Source: Oegoconia quadripuncta (taxonomy: Eukaryota > Arthropoda > Insecta > Lepidoptera > Autostichidae). From it: 64,000 bases of DNA. The DNA lies in contig OX438748.1 in the NCBI GenBank assembly GCA_949316235.1, positions 12,279,001-12,343,000 on the forward strand. The letters run 5' to 3'. Of the stretch, positions 43,501 through 54,692 are shown piece after piece. The number at the start of each line of letters is the position of its first letter. Position 1 is the stretch's first letter. Both the position numbers and the translations under genes were made by a program. The notes below the pieces were generated by a model, which ran no database searches, had not been told where the DNA came from, and was given only the letters and a program-made list of their open reading frames with translations.

Positions 43501-44379
43501 TTTTAATCAAACTACTGAGGCTAATACGGACAGCTTAACGCTTTGTTTGCACCTACAAGTATTTTTATTAAAAACCAAGAAGCAGTCGGCCACAATCAGT
43601 CTTTACTATGTATTAAATTTTATGCCGAATAAGGAGGATAGGCACCATAAATTTAGGATATTAAGAGCAGTGCATGAAAAATCAATACTGACCCAATTTC
43701 ATTCGTTTACAAACTATGACTGCTTCGCAAACAGCTGCGCCACGTAACAGCTACCGTGCGGTGTTTCTTTTATGTAAATTTACAACTCGGCCGTTGACAT
43801 TCATATCCTAATTACCCAAAAACTTATTTAAGAACAGTGTGAATGACTCGCCACTGCAGACACAGACAGACATCCGCGGAGAGCACGATGCGGCGCCAGG
43901 CGGACGCATTTTCGCGTGGAGCTTGGAGCTCTGTTTAGGAGAAAGCTTTGTTTTTATGTTGGTGGCTAATTATTTAAAATGAGGTCAGATGATAACAATT
44001 CATAAAGATCTGGTAACACTTTACACGTACTAGATTTACTTGATGCTTGCATACTGACTACGGTATAAGATCTTATCGCAGCTAACAACGAAGTGATCCA
44101 CAAAAATCATTGTGAATGATGCTTATCGGTGCCACGCGAAGAGAAATTGCCATACTTGCATGAACGTTGTGTTTCCTAAGCTTCAGCTTAATTGCTTCAA
44201 ACTAAGATCCCACGTAAGAGCTGGCATCACCCGCCAGCGCCAATATTACTTGCGCCAATAATATTTAATAAACATGAAAGTCCAAAATGAAAGTCCAAGT
44301 GGCTTATAGTGTTTGGTCCATGGCTGCATGTAGATACAGGATTCATGTGTTCATTTTTAGCACTAGTAGCATGACAGAC
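43501..44379. other. Unassigned DNA with a small CpG-rich island
   Basis: Bases 43850-43930 are CpG-rich (CATCCGCGGAGAGCACGATG, CAGGCGGACGC) within AT-rich DNA, and a TATTTAAG motif lies about 30 bases upstream of an ACAGTGTG. This could be a host promoter or 5' exon but there is no supporting frame. The rest is featureless. Confidence 0.3.
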
Positions 44380-44605
44380 GGGATAATCTAAATGCGAAAG
44401 TTTGTATGTTGTTTGTTGCTCAATCACAGCGAAAGGGATGAACGGATTTGGATGAAATATGGTATATAGGTAGAATAAACCCTAGATTAAGACATTTTTT
44501 GATCGAATTCGACTAAGGTTCCTTGGGGAAAGTTGTTCGTAATCAAGAGTGGCTTCACCAGTTAATGGGAATTATACGAATTCAAATTCAGCCTGTATAA
44601 TATAA
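44380..44605 (+). repeat. Chimeric repeat: GCGAAAGTTTGT repeat joined to foldback flank
   Basis: Bases 44390-44500 match the first half of the repeat at 47405-47660 (GGGATGAACGGATTTGGATG). At about 44497 this switches to the right flank of the foldback repeat seen at 7240-7345 (GATCGAATTCGACTAAGG). The junction shows that one element inserted into or recombined with the other. Confidence 0.5.
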
Positions 44606-44814
44606 AGAATGTTCCGTTTTTTATATCCGGAGAGCATCTTCAGATCTTAAAAAAACATGCTGACGAACGCAGAACCTCGTTTTTTTTGGAATCGGTTAAA
44701 AATTACTTTTTCTCGATACCGTATGTAACTAGAAATATTCAATATTTAGATAAATGTGAAAGTTGTTACAAAATTTACAGACACAAACTGCAAACTTCAT
44801 GCAATTAAAACGTA

Positions 44815-44965
44815 AGTAGGTACTTATATGATATCATTTTCCGGAAAATCAATTTAAATTTATTAGGTATTTGCATGTCAGTATATCCAAGCTACTACCA
44901 CGTCGGAAAGGGAAATCATCTCTACGAAAAGGAGCGACGCACAAATAAAGGAGAGTTTGACATGA
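44815..44965 (+). repeat. LINE 3' end repeat, diverged copy
   Basis: GTATATCCAAGCTACTACCA and CGTCGGAAAGGGAAATCATC correspond to the block at 7500-7560. No coding capacity. Confidence 0.45.
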
Positions 44966-45215
44966 CCGGAATATTGAACCTATGTTAACTTTTAATATGT
45001 CGTAGTCACTACACAATATAGAAAAACAAAAACTTGAATAAACGGGAATTTAACATGACAGGAATATTGAACCTTTGTTAACTTTTTACATGTCATAGTC
45101 ACTACAAAATTTAGAGAGATAAAAATTTGAATAAATGGGTATTTGACATTAATGAGCCATGACGGGAATTTTGAACTTTTCTTATATTTTGAATTTTTAC
45201 CATGTCGTAAGACTT
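44953..45215 (+). repeat. Tandem repeat, about 92 bp unit, nearly three copies
   Basis: The blocks TTTGACATGACCGGAATATT, GTCGTAGTCACTACA and AAACTTGAATAAACGGG recur with a spacing of about 92 bp from 44953, 45045 and 45138, the third copy being partial and diverged. Frames across it are products of the repetition. Confidence 0.7.
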
Positions 45216-46045
45216 GTAAGTCACAAAATCCGCTAGTAATATTTCTTCGTCCATTATTTTGGCACGAGGCCCATAGTTGTGATGAGTGCACGCGCTGTCC
45301 CCAGTGCAGGAAACGACGCGGCGGACGGGGAACAATGATTTAATACCAGCGACATATTTATTAATCTTTTAGGTGTGTATTTTTTGAGACGAAAATTTAT
45401 TCTACATAAGTATGTAAACCGTATTTAACCGCGTCTATATCAGTTGTACAGTTAATAAGACTGATGTAATTTGAAGTCATGAGTGTTAACCAGTTAATTG
45501 TTTTTTCGAACTCTTGTACCATATTTCACAAAGTCTGATAACAGATAAATTCAAAATTAATACAATGTGAAAGACATATAAAGTAAGTATGATAAAGGAA
45601 GACAACGCATTATGTACTGGAACAATTAGGAGAGCTACGATCATATAAAATGGAAAGAAACCCGTTTCAGAATAACTACACACTGAAAATTTAGAAAAAC
45701 CCAGGTAACAATTATATCGTCCAGATAAACCAATTATATTAGAAGCTAAATCGCTTAACAGATTTCCAATAAACATATCTAAGAACCGTCTTGCAAACAT
45801 CATCTGTCGGAAATAAAAACCGTTTTCAAAGCGGTTCAGTCGTTTTGGCTCTACAAGCCCACAGAAATGCATACATACAGAAATACCGACCGACATAGGC
45901 TTCAAACATATACTTAACCCCCAATAAACTTTGCAATGGGGGTTAAGAATAGAATAAATTAATAAGAAATTTGTGTAAACAAAAATAATTCAAGTCGAAA
46001 GCACACTGATCTTAACATTTCGGCACCAAAAAAACTAATCACAAA
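45216..46045. other. Unassigned DNA, repeat-like at 45780-45905
   Basis: Bases 45255-45330 form a GC-rich island (CGCTGTCCCCAGTGCAGGAA) of unknown meaning. The minus frame 45486-45905 is 139 codons long but hydrophobic and featureless, and its start lies in a repeat-like segment (AAAGCGGTTCAGTCGTTTTG, CATACATACAG) that I know from TE ends, so I do not call it. Confidence 0.4.
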
Positions 46046-46283
46046 TCGTTGGTTTGTAGTAAAGCATTTTAAATGTCCGCATGACTCGATACTACCATCT
46101 TATCTAAATCTGCCGCCAAAAATAAATCTTAATAGCATTGTTGTGTTCCGGTTGTCAGAGATAAGATAGTCAGTCAGTCCCCCAAATAAGATGTGGTTTC
46201 CGGGTCAGTACTCTTCCACCTTCAGCCTCATCTTCATTTAACATCAGGTGTGATTGAGGTCAAGTGCTAATCCGTTGGGCATT
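46046..46283 (+). repeat. tRNA-derived SINE (type C), 5' truncated
   Basis: The tRNA head is missing. The body runs from GGTTTGTAGTAAAGCATTTT to the tail GTGATTGAGGTCAAGTGCTA. Truncation at the 5' end is usual for target-primed insertions. Confidence 0.75.
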
Positions 46284-46775
46284 AGAAGATAGTCTAGATT
46301 TATAAAATTGTAAAATATTGTACTTGAAGCACACACCAACGTATTTACCCCGAATTTCAAAAGAATAATTGTGGATGGATGAAGGATGATGATTATTGAT
46401 AACGATGAAATATTAGAAAAACTTTACGCATTTATATTTCTTCGTATTATGCATAAAGTGTTATGTCACAATACTTGCAGTCGATGCGCATTATTTTCCA
46501 CTATTATTGAAACACGTCCATTCTTTGAATGTCTTCTTCATTCTTAGTAATGTTACGATGCTATTAGAACTGAAAATGTTTGAAGTTATGCAATTAAGAT
46601 TATCTTGTGGAATTGTTTCCTCGCTAGTCTACGAGTATAATCTAATCATAATTTACAACTGTTGTGAACTTATAATAAGCTGCTCGATACTGAGATCGAG
46701 TAAGTCTACTTGAGTGTGAGTTTCTATAAACTTCAAATCAGTTATGAAAATGCCAAAAAATGATAATGATGATGA
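46284..46775. other. Unassigned AT-rich DNA
   Basis: A 68-codon plus frame (46507-46713) has no recognisable domain. No repeats are identified. Confidence 0.4.
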
Positions 46776-46905
46776 TTTTTATGCACAACACTTCGCCGAA
46801 GGTGGAAACGCGTTCAGGCTCAACTTATTTGGAGGACTAGCTATCTTATCTCAAACAGCTGAAACACAACAACGCTGGACACATTGCTGCTTGGCACATA
46901 GATAA
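46776..46905 (-). repeat. tRNA-derived SINE (type C), internal deletion, minus
   Basis: On the minus strand the 3' part of the SINE is present from CAAGCAGCAATGTG to TTGTGCATAAAAA, with the segment around GACCTCATCTTC deleted. Confidence 0.65.
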
Positions 46906-46928
46906 ATACCCTAACCTAATTAACTAAA

Positions 46929-47053
46929 CCTAATATTAATAAATCGATCGTGAGATTGCGTCTTAGTCCCAATACTATTTTTTTGATACTGTTTTAATAT
47001 GCAACAGAACTTAAGGTCATATCAACCTTGAGAACGATTTATTAATACGGGCC
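46929..47053. mobile_element. MITE, GGGCCGTATTAATAAATC family
   Basis: It runs from CCTAATATTAATAAATCGAT to ACGATTTATTAATACGGGCC, with TTTTAATATGCAACAGA inside. The left outermost bases are degraded. Confidence 0.7.
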
Positions 47054-47404
47054 TAAGTATTACATATAACCACGCTGGGAATAGAACACACGACCTCTGT
47101 TTTATAAATCACGGAGATGGTTAATTTTTCGGGACTATATACTTTTTGGTAATAAACTTGTATATTTCGATGTTATACTTAAATTTTGTTGAACAATACA
47201 AAAATTCTTGTAAATACCTGCATAATTACTTCAACATTGTTATTTAAAAATTATCCTACACCATTGAAATAGAAATCACAAAGAGTCACAAGCATAGAAA
47301 GGTATGTAATTATGGGGATAAAATATTGTGACAAAAAGCTTGTAAATAGAAATGAAGCAGGTTATTTAATGAAATGAGTTAATCCTGTGCAAAGATAATC
47401 TAAC
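47054..47404. other. Unassigned AT-rich DNA
   Basis: Nothing beyond AT-rich sequence is visible. Bases 47085-47125 (GAATAGAACACACGACCTCT) may be a remnant of a SINE head. Confidence 0.35.
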
Positions 47405-47660
47405 TATCTAACTAATTATAAATGCGAAAATTTGGATGTTTGTTTGTTTATTTGTTTGTTTGTTGCTCAATCACGGCGAAACTGATGAACGGATTTAGAT
47501 GAAATTTGTTATACCTATAGGAGAATATACCCTGGATTAAGACATAGGATATTTCTTATCCCGATAAGTGAGAAGTTCCAGCGGGATAAACAAATTTCCG
47601 AGATAAAGTTATCCATGCAGGCGAAGCCGCGGGCGGAAAGCTGTATATAATCTCTTTAAC
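47405..47660 (+). repeat. Interspersed repeat ending GCCGCGGGCGGAAAGCT, intact copy
   Basis: From TAATTATAAATGCGAAAATT through a GTTTGTTTATTTGTTTG run, CTGATGAACGGATTTAGATG, ATTAAGACATAGG, TCCCGATAAG and GGCGAAGCCGCGGGCGGAAA. This is the reference for the broken copies at 1191 and 9446. The class is uncertain; no coding capacity is seen. Confidence 0.65.
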
Positions 47661-47789
47661 ACACACTATGACTGACTTCTACGTACTATAATAAAAGAGC
47701 CTCAGATCTCGTCATTGGATAATAAATTTGTAACTTTAGAAAAATAACGTGTTTTTTTAGACACTTGCTATGGACAGAACACAAGGTAT

Positions 47790-47930
47790 TAAAGGTTGCG
47801 GAAAGTCGCTGGATGCAGGCCCCTTCCAACCGGTTGTTTTGGAAACCTATGGTGGGAGCCCTATGTTCACCTGAACATCACCAACGTCATCACCATGTCA
47901 GCCACAGAACGTCTAGATAGAATGCGATAC
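47790..47930 (+). repeat. RTE LINE 3' end, with a reversed piece attached
   Basis: GGTTGCGGAAAGTCGCTGGA then CTTCCAACCGGTTG encode the RTE C-terminal block (SRWMQAP-type) in degraded form. It is followed by TCATCACCATGTCAGCCACA, which is the same region in reverse orientation, so two RTE ends meet here. Confidence 0.55.
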
Positions 47931-48037
47931 CTTAAAAGAATCATTTGAATCTTATTTTATTGAAAAATAGAGAACTGCTTCCTTAACAATACAATCTTTG
48001 TGTTTCGTGCATTTTCCGTCGAGTTTATTTCTAAACA

Positions 48038-48240
48038 TATAGGGTGAAAACTTTCCCCAAGAAACCATAGTCGAATTCGATAAAAAAAGTTTCGTTTCGT
48101 TTACTTATACAAAGTCTGAAACCACCTTTAGTGTGGAAGCCCAACAGTTTTCGGCTCAATTTGGCTATGGTTCCTAATAGAAAGTTTTCGCAATCAGGAG
48201 TGGAGTCACGCAGTAAACTGGAATTACACCAATTAAATTT
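48038..48240 (-). repeat. Foldback repeat, copy of 7138-7345
   Basis: The plus strand shows CCAAGAAACCATAGTCGAAT and CTGAAACCACCTTTAGTG, i.e. the reverse orientation of the copy at 7138. Only one hairpin arm is kept. Confidence 0.5.
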
Positions 48241-49935
48241 TGCTTATATAGCAAATAGACGTTGATGATTAAAACATAAAATTTCCAAAAGACCCGAGCG
48301 ACGACTCTATACCTAATGGACTTCCTAATAAGTACATGAATATTATCACATCCATTACGGTAAAGTTGTACAAAAGAAGGAAAGTGATTCATCCACCGTT
48401 TGGTACAGCCCCGACCGATCACACACGCGTCAAACTGGAGTCAAAACGTGTCGATCTCATTCGTCGCACTGATAACCGATTATTATAGTTCACGATGTTA
48501 AACAAACAGAATGACAAAAACAAGCACTGTTATAATATTATAATGAATGATACTAAATGACAATAGAATGTTTTCAAACAAAGCGGCGCCGCCGGTGTAA
48601 CCCGGAATATGAAGTATATATTGACTTCAGCACACTAAATGAACTAAATAACCGAGTGCAGGTGAGAGTGCTGGATAAATCATGTGATATCTGAAACATT
48701 TCCAGAACAATTACACGGTATCCAACCGATGATTAGGTAGGTATAGATGTCTAAATTATTACACATATTCCAAAAGTTGATCAGAAACAGTATAATGTAG
48801 CGCTTATTGACACAGTTGTTTTTTTTCTTTCATTGTAATGTTTTTTGACATATACCTTCGACCCTTGTACTATTTTCGTGTAACTTGCATAAACGGCCTC
48901 AAATTCAGTGAAAACTATTTGAAATTCAAAATTAACTCTAACCAAAGCATAACGACAAATTTTACAGCGGCAAGGATTTCTTACCTTAAATAAAACTAAC
49001 AAAATGAATGACAAAATTTTATATTATGGTGTCTCAAAATGTTGGATATATAACTTGGTACCTAAGCGAAGTATCCAATCTATTGTAGATATGACATAAT
49101 AAACCCCCGGTTGAGCACTCAAGCGAAGCAAATCAAATCATACCAGACCAACACATGTAGATAATAACAAATATACCAAAACGCAATAACATTTCCCTTT
49201 CGAAATTTCAAATAACTACCATCGAATGATATTCTGATATGACACCAACATGACGTACAATCGTATCTGCGGGTAAGTGACGTAACGTAAAGTCTATCAT
49301 CGACAATAACATACCATTTCATGTTGAACATGGAATCGACCGATACTCGATTGACAACGTCCTTTGTGCGGACCTATAAGATTAAAAGCGTATTCTATCT
49401 CTCGAATGTTTTGTAACTGCTTGCTAGAACGAAATTACTTGTTATCTCCTTTACAACCTACATCAAAACCGAGTTTCATGTAGGGATTCACCATGTTTTC
49501 ATCAATCAGTGGAAAGTGGCTAGACGTACCTGCCAAGAAGAAATCATCTGAGAAATTATGTTGCAAACAAAATATTGAGCTCTTAAATTGAATTATAGTA
49601 ATATTTCTGTAACTTTCTGAAAGCAGAAATAGGAATCTGTTATAAAGCAAGCCGTTTCTCTTGTATTATAGTTTAATTGTGCATTCAAGCGTATTGTGGT
49701 AGTTGGCTTGATTTTTTAATCGTCAGATAAGCAGTTATTCCATAGATATATCAATACACTTGAGTATATTGGCCTGTTCAACAGTTGTTGGAAGCTGAAT
49801 TATAACCCGTCGTGGGGATTTAATCAGTTTGTTCTAGTTAGAATAATATCCATCTTCCTAATAATTATCCTCGTCCAACTTTGTAGGTACCCATTATGCG
49901 GATAGATTTTGTTCTACCGATTTAATTCAACATTT
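48241..49935. other. Unassigned AT-rich DNA
   Basis: Minus frames at 48174-48422, 48781-49014, 49119-49331 and 49435-49650 are short and featureless. A small GC-rich spot lies at 48583-48610. No repeat family copy is recognised. Confidence 0.4.
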
Positions 49936-50075
49936 AGAAATGGCATTGTTATGTTCCGGTTATCAGAGATAAGATAGCCAGTTTCCCAAATAAGATGGGG
50001 TTCCGGGTCAGTATACGCTTCCACCTTCGGTGGTGTGATTGAGGTCAAGTGCTAACCCGTTGTGCATAAAAAAAA
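49936..50075 (+). repeat. tRNA-derived SINE (type C), 3' fragment
   Basis: It runs from GGCATTGTTATGTTCCGGTT to GTTGTGCATAAAAAAAAG, with a deletion before GTGTGATTGAGG. The head and the first half are missing. Confidence 0.7.
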
Positions 50076-50382
50076 GACTGTTCGCTTCATGCACTTTTGT
50101 TAGTAATAATAAGGTTTATTGAGCAAAAAACATATTGAGACCTACAAACAGTTGGCATTTTTAAAAAAATAGGTCAATGCTCTCACTTCTAAGCTAGAGT
50201 GATCCCTGCAACTCATGAGCCAATGAAATGGTATCACAAACAAATAAGCATAGTTCGTATTCTTGTAAAAACTTATTTGTGGAACGAAGTAAATTTATAG
50301 AGGTAAGGTTATTGACAATAGTAAGGGGCATATAATTGCAGTCGTATCAATACAACGATTAAACAATTAATGAGTCCGTATA
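50076..50382. other. Unassigned DNA
   Basis: AT-rich spacer between a SINE fragment and a mariner-like element; nothing is recognised. Confidence 0.4.
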
Positions 50383-51185
50383 CAGGGCGTCCCAAAGTTA
50401 TGGGACATGAAGGGGAAGTACCTTAAATATTGTAGATAGTGAATTTTGCTCAAAGAAGACTTTATGTTATTTTTAAAAGTTAGTAATTCTGCATTCATAG
50501 ATTTTCTAAAAATTACTTGCTTCGGCTGGGAATCGAACCGACTTAAATGTGAAAAAAAAAACACCCTACTTTTATGATGCCAATCGAAAGAATAGCTAAA
50601 AAATAATAACTCTGCCTAAGTAACATAGTATTTTAAAAGAAAGGAACAACATAAAATGATTGAGTCAAATTTCAAGAAAGTTATTTATTGCCGACGACGT
50701 TCGAAAAGTAGCGATATTATCATTCCAAAGATAGCATTGATTATTCGTAAATAAGTACCCACTTCATAAAATAGGTACTAACATAGTTTTCCTTATTATA
50801 AGTGCACGTGGATCACATTTTGAGCATTTAATTAATTAATTTACAAAAAAATACCTACTTAATTGACTACGGCAGTTTCATGTATGTTTTTTATTTGATT
50901 AAAATGATTAATTTCACGTTGTTCCTTTCTTTTAAAATACTATGTTACTTAGGCAGAGTTATTATTTTTTAGCTATTCTTTCGATTGGCATCATAAAAGT
51001 AGGGTGTTTTTTTTTTCACATTTGAGTCGGTTCGATTCCCAGCCGAAGCCAATAATTTTTAGAAAATCTATGAATGCAGAATTACTAACTTTTAAAAATA
51101 ACATAAAGTCTTCTTTGAGCAAAATTCACTATCTACGATATTTAAGGTACTTCCCCTTCATGTCCCATAACTTTGGGACGCCCTG
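50383..51185 (+). mobile_element. Long-TIR mariner-like element (copy C)
   Basis: The same 268 bp inverted arms and CAGGGCGTCCC ends as copies A and B, flanked by TA (50381-50382 and 51186-51187). Inside, the junction AACATAAAATGATTGAGTCA and the following nine or so transposase codons match copy B, then about 135 bp of other sequence replace the catalytic region, and the 3' UTR (TGAGCATTTAATTAATTAAT) returns. It is a further deleted, non-coding member in the opposite orientation. Confidence 0.85.
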
Positions 51186-51205
51186 TATATAGGTAATGTA
51201 ATTTT

Positions 51206-51545
51206 TTACCCCCATGGTTCAATGTCAACAATGGTTTACAAAATGGAAATCGAAATAGATCTCCAGCAAGGTTAATGTTTACTCGGTTTGGTTATTGGAA
51301 GGGTACTTTTAAATCTACGCATTACGTAGTAACTATTAAGTAATCTGTGGTCCGACTAGCTACCTCCATCTTATTTCAATCTGCTGCCAAGCAACAATGT
51401 TGATAGCATCGTTTTTTTCCGGCTGTCTGAGATAAGATAACCAGTTCAACAAATAAGTTGTAGGTTCCGGGTGAACACGCTTCTATATTCGGCTTTATAT
51501 CCCTTACCATTGGATGGTGATTGAGGCCAAGCGCTTACCATAAAG
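51206..51545 (+). repeat. tRNA-derived SINE (type C), old diverged copy
   Basis: Head and body are both recognisable (CATGGTTCAATGTCAACAA, TCGGTTTGGTTATTGGAAGG, CTAGCTACCTCCATCTTAT, CTGCTGCCAAGCAAC), with many substitutions and an insertion of about 45 bp. It ends ACCATAAAGAAAAAA. It is older than the other copies. Confidence 0.7.
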
Positions 51546-54500
51546 AAAAAACCTACTTATTTCATTGACATGACGTAGGTAGTCGCGATGTTTTCCTTAA
51601 CGCTTATGTTAAAAGACTGTTCCCGACGTCCCTTTGGCACCAAAATAGTGCGCCATAAGTAGATGAAATCCCGTTGTCACTTTAAATAAATGTGGCCACT
51701 AAAATTTCCAGTTTATTTCTGTCCCCCTACCGCGGCAGCGAGTACCTTGTTAACTAAACATAGAGTTAGTGTTTAGAGATATTTGTGAATCTGCATTTTC
51801 CATAATCACTGATTCAAAGAAATATTCGTCTGAATTAATAAATATCAATGCTATTTAGTTTCATCTCTCTCGACATTACGACTGGATGTACAATTTCAAC
51901 GAGGCTCTTAGACATCACATTCAGATCTAACTATAGGTAGGTATTGTTTTATGCAATGACCTGGAACATGTGTTCAACCTATAACGTGCTGAACGTATGA
52001 TCCAGGGCATGCTTTTCTTTTTATAGAATGTTTCATTATCTTGTATTATATTTAACTTCTACCGTATAATAACAATAATATAATCTACTATAACCATTAT
52101 TATTTTCTACCTACCATGAGTTACAATTAACATAGGCAAGTTTGCCAGTAGGTATTTCAAAAGTCATTACAGCCAGTGAAAGATGGCATGTACGATAACT
52201 CAACCTCTCAAACTCGCATTATTTAAAATTCCCTCTCAACACCAGAGCATAGCCAAAGTTTTGTGAGCATTCTGGATATTCAGCGGCTGAATCGCTGTGC
52301 GCGTAATTAATTTGCATGTTTAGTCGAAGTGTTTATGAAGATGTTGAAAGACCACGAGTTACAAAGTGGGCGGGGGATTCTAAATGGAACGTTTCCTGAA
52401 ATCTGTTGTTACACCACACCAGTACCAACGCAGTACGTATACTAGGTATGTTATGACTCGAAATAACTCACTAATTTTATCTCTCAGTGCAGTGCGTAAT
52501 ATACGCTTCATTTGCTACATGATTTCCCCCAGTGACAACATAGGTGTATTTCGCTGGTATCTTGTATTCGAAATTCCTTTCGAATGTTATAATTTTTTTG
52601 TTCGATCGGAGTCCGGAGGGAAGAAGTTTATTCATGCCCTAAAAATATTTTTCTTCCTAAGTTTAAATTAATGTTGTACTAATAAGTAGTCGATTAAAAA
52701 TGAAATAAATAAATTGAAATAAACAATTCTTTGAATGTATTTCAACGTCCATATTGATCTACAAAATAATAGTTTATAAACTAAAAGCGGAATCCTACAA
52801 TATCTTTATGCCTAAAAAGAAATAAACAAGAATCTGTCATTTGTCAATTTTTCTTGAGTACAATGCCTGTTAGAAAATCTGCGTTGGAACATGATATCCT
52901 CGCCACATCTGTACCAATATTTTGTGCTTTACGCACTCCTACGTTTTGATACGACCATTGTATCAACGAGTAAAGACAATTTATGTAGAAATTTGCAAAA
53001 CCTTGTTTATTTTCTTTTACTTGACAAACACATTCTCGTACCTAGTCGAGTTTTAGTTTTTAAACTTCCGCAAGTTGTTACTTTATTTAGATAAAGTAAC
53101 ATTGTAATTTGGAATAACTTTTTTAGGGTAGCCTCATTCTATTATAGAGCTGCGAAACCGCGCCTGCCAGTGTCACACAATAGAAACTGGATTATTTGTA
53201 TTAGTCCTCACGGTGACAATGCCATCTATGACCTTGTATTCGCCGTAAACTTGATTACCTGGGAGGTTAAAGATGTCATGGGCATTAGTAATCTTTTTCT
53301 ACTTTGCCAAGCTACTTGCTTGTTTCTATGTCACAAAAACACTATTTGCTCCACATGCAGACGATATATTTTGAAAAATTAATTTTTCCAAACCCATCCT
53401 CTTTTTTGAAATTACAGCCATCATATTAAATAATATTAACTATGTATTTTAATACATAGTAAATATTTTAGTAAAGGCTACGAAACTCAGCTAAATAGGT
53501 TATCTATTGACAACTTGTTATGTTGTTATGACTTAATACGACAAAGTAGTTTAGGAGACCATCATCAGACACTTACTTGCTAAAATCATAATTCTCCTTT
53601 AGTTTTGCCACAGTTAGATGAATAGTAGCCTGAGGCAGGGGCTCAGATTAAGTTAGTGTGATAAAAGAAAATTGTAAAATTTTAATAGTTTATCTGTAAC
53701 TAACCGACTGACCCTAACACACTTTTGTTGTGGGTGCAGTCGTGTAAAAAGCGAAGAACAATTTTTTTGAATCTTAATATTCTCGACGTACACTTGGAGC
53801 AGTCGCATTCGCTATTCGCTTTGCTTAGCGAAATCAAGCAATGTTTAATCCTTAGAGGGTTACCGCACCAATAACATTTTCTTACGAATGTGCGATACAA
53901 TTAAATTCAATCATTTTAAGTCAAGTCGGTGGCCTGGCTTCATAACATTGACTGTGTTCACACTGGGTTCACGTATCGAATCATGGGCACATATATCCTC
54001 TCCTATTGACGTAACGTTTTTGATGTGAAATCTAATTGCTTTACCAGTTCAAAGCGTAGGTAGGTAATGAAGAAAGAGCGCGCGAACATAAAAAGTCAGT
54101 AAGTGTTAGTGGAGAAAAAGAAGAAATTAAAATTCAAGATATAGCCCGGCTTTTAAAGGCGACTTTAAAGAATTTGGTACCTAAGTCTAGGTAGTTATTG
54201 TAGCGGAATATTTTTTTAGAATATTAATTTCCTTTTACACTTTGTGGAACTCTTCGTGAAGCTAATTATTTCTGAAATATTTTACGATCCGTTACAGACA
54301 AAATTCTACAACGTTATTATATTTATAGCAGAATTTTTATTAAAATATTCTTTTTCGTTTGGGCACTTATCATTAGCACTTTAATGTATGTAAAGTCTAG
54401 GTACATGCGGACAATTTCGATGAACTATTTAGTGATCTTGATAATTACCAATTATGTGTCAATCAACAATATTGCTTTGTTCTTATTGTTTACAAGAACA

Positions 54501-54670
54501 ATTACAGAATAATCTATACCCATTGATTCTGAATTCAATGGTCAGCACAACAAACTTGTCTTCGTTATTGACCTGATAATGAACAAGATATCTTGTACTC
54601 CTTAAGTAATTACATTTTATAAATACAGATAATACCCCCGTTTTTTTTTACATTAAGTTAACGCTTTTGT
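51546..54670. other. Unassigned DNA
   Basis: Plus frames at 52384-52671 (95 codons), 52891-53094 and 53170-53382 have no recognised domain. Slightly GC-richer patches occur at 51610-51745 and 53150-53280. A 10 bp stem hairpin on ACTATGTATT lies near 53440. No TE copy is identified, so this may be true intron or intergenic DNA. Confidence 0.35.
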
Positions 54671-54692
54671 TAACGTTAACGCGTTAACGTTA
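54671..54692. repeat. Perfect 22 bp palindrome of GTTAAC units
   Basis: TAACGTTAACG is followed by its exact complement, and a GTTAACG unit also precedes it. The function is unknown. Confidence 0.7.

Noticed and set aside
44953..45215. CRISPR-like array
   Set aside because: Units are contiguous tandem copies without unique spacers, in an animal genome.
45486..45905. 139-codon minus-strand protein
   Set aside because: It is hydrophobic, lacks any motif, and its start lies in a repeat-like segment. Long chance frames occur in AT-rich minus strands.
3021..51192. Recurrent frame with FSHLSRFDSQPK and MNAELLTFKNNIKSS at 3021, 3335, 4234, 50367 and 51004
   Set aside because: These are frames through the non-coding inverted arms of the mariner-like elements and appear in every arm regardless of transposase content.
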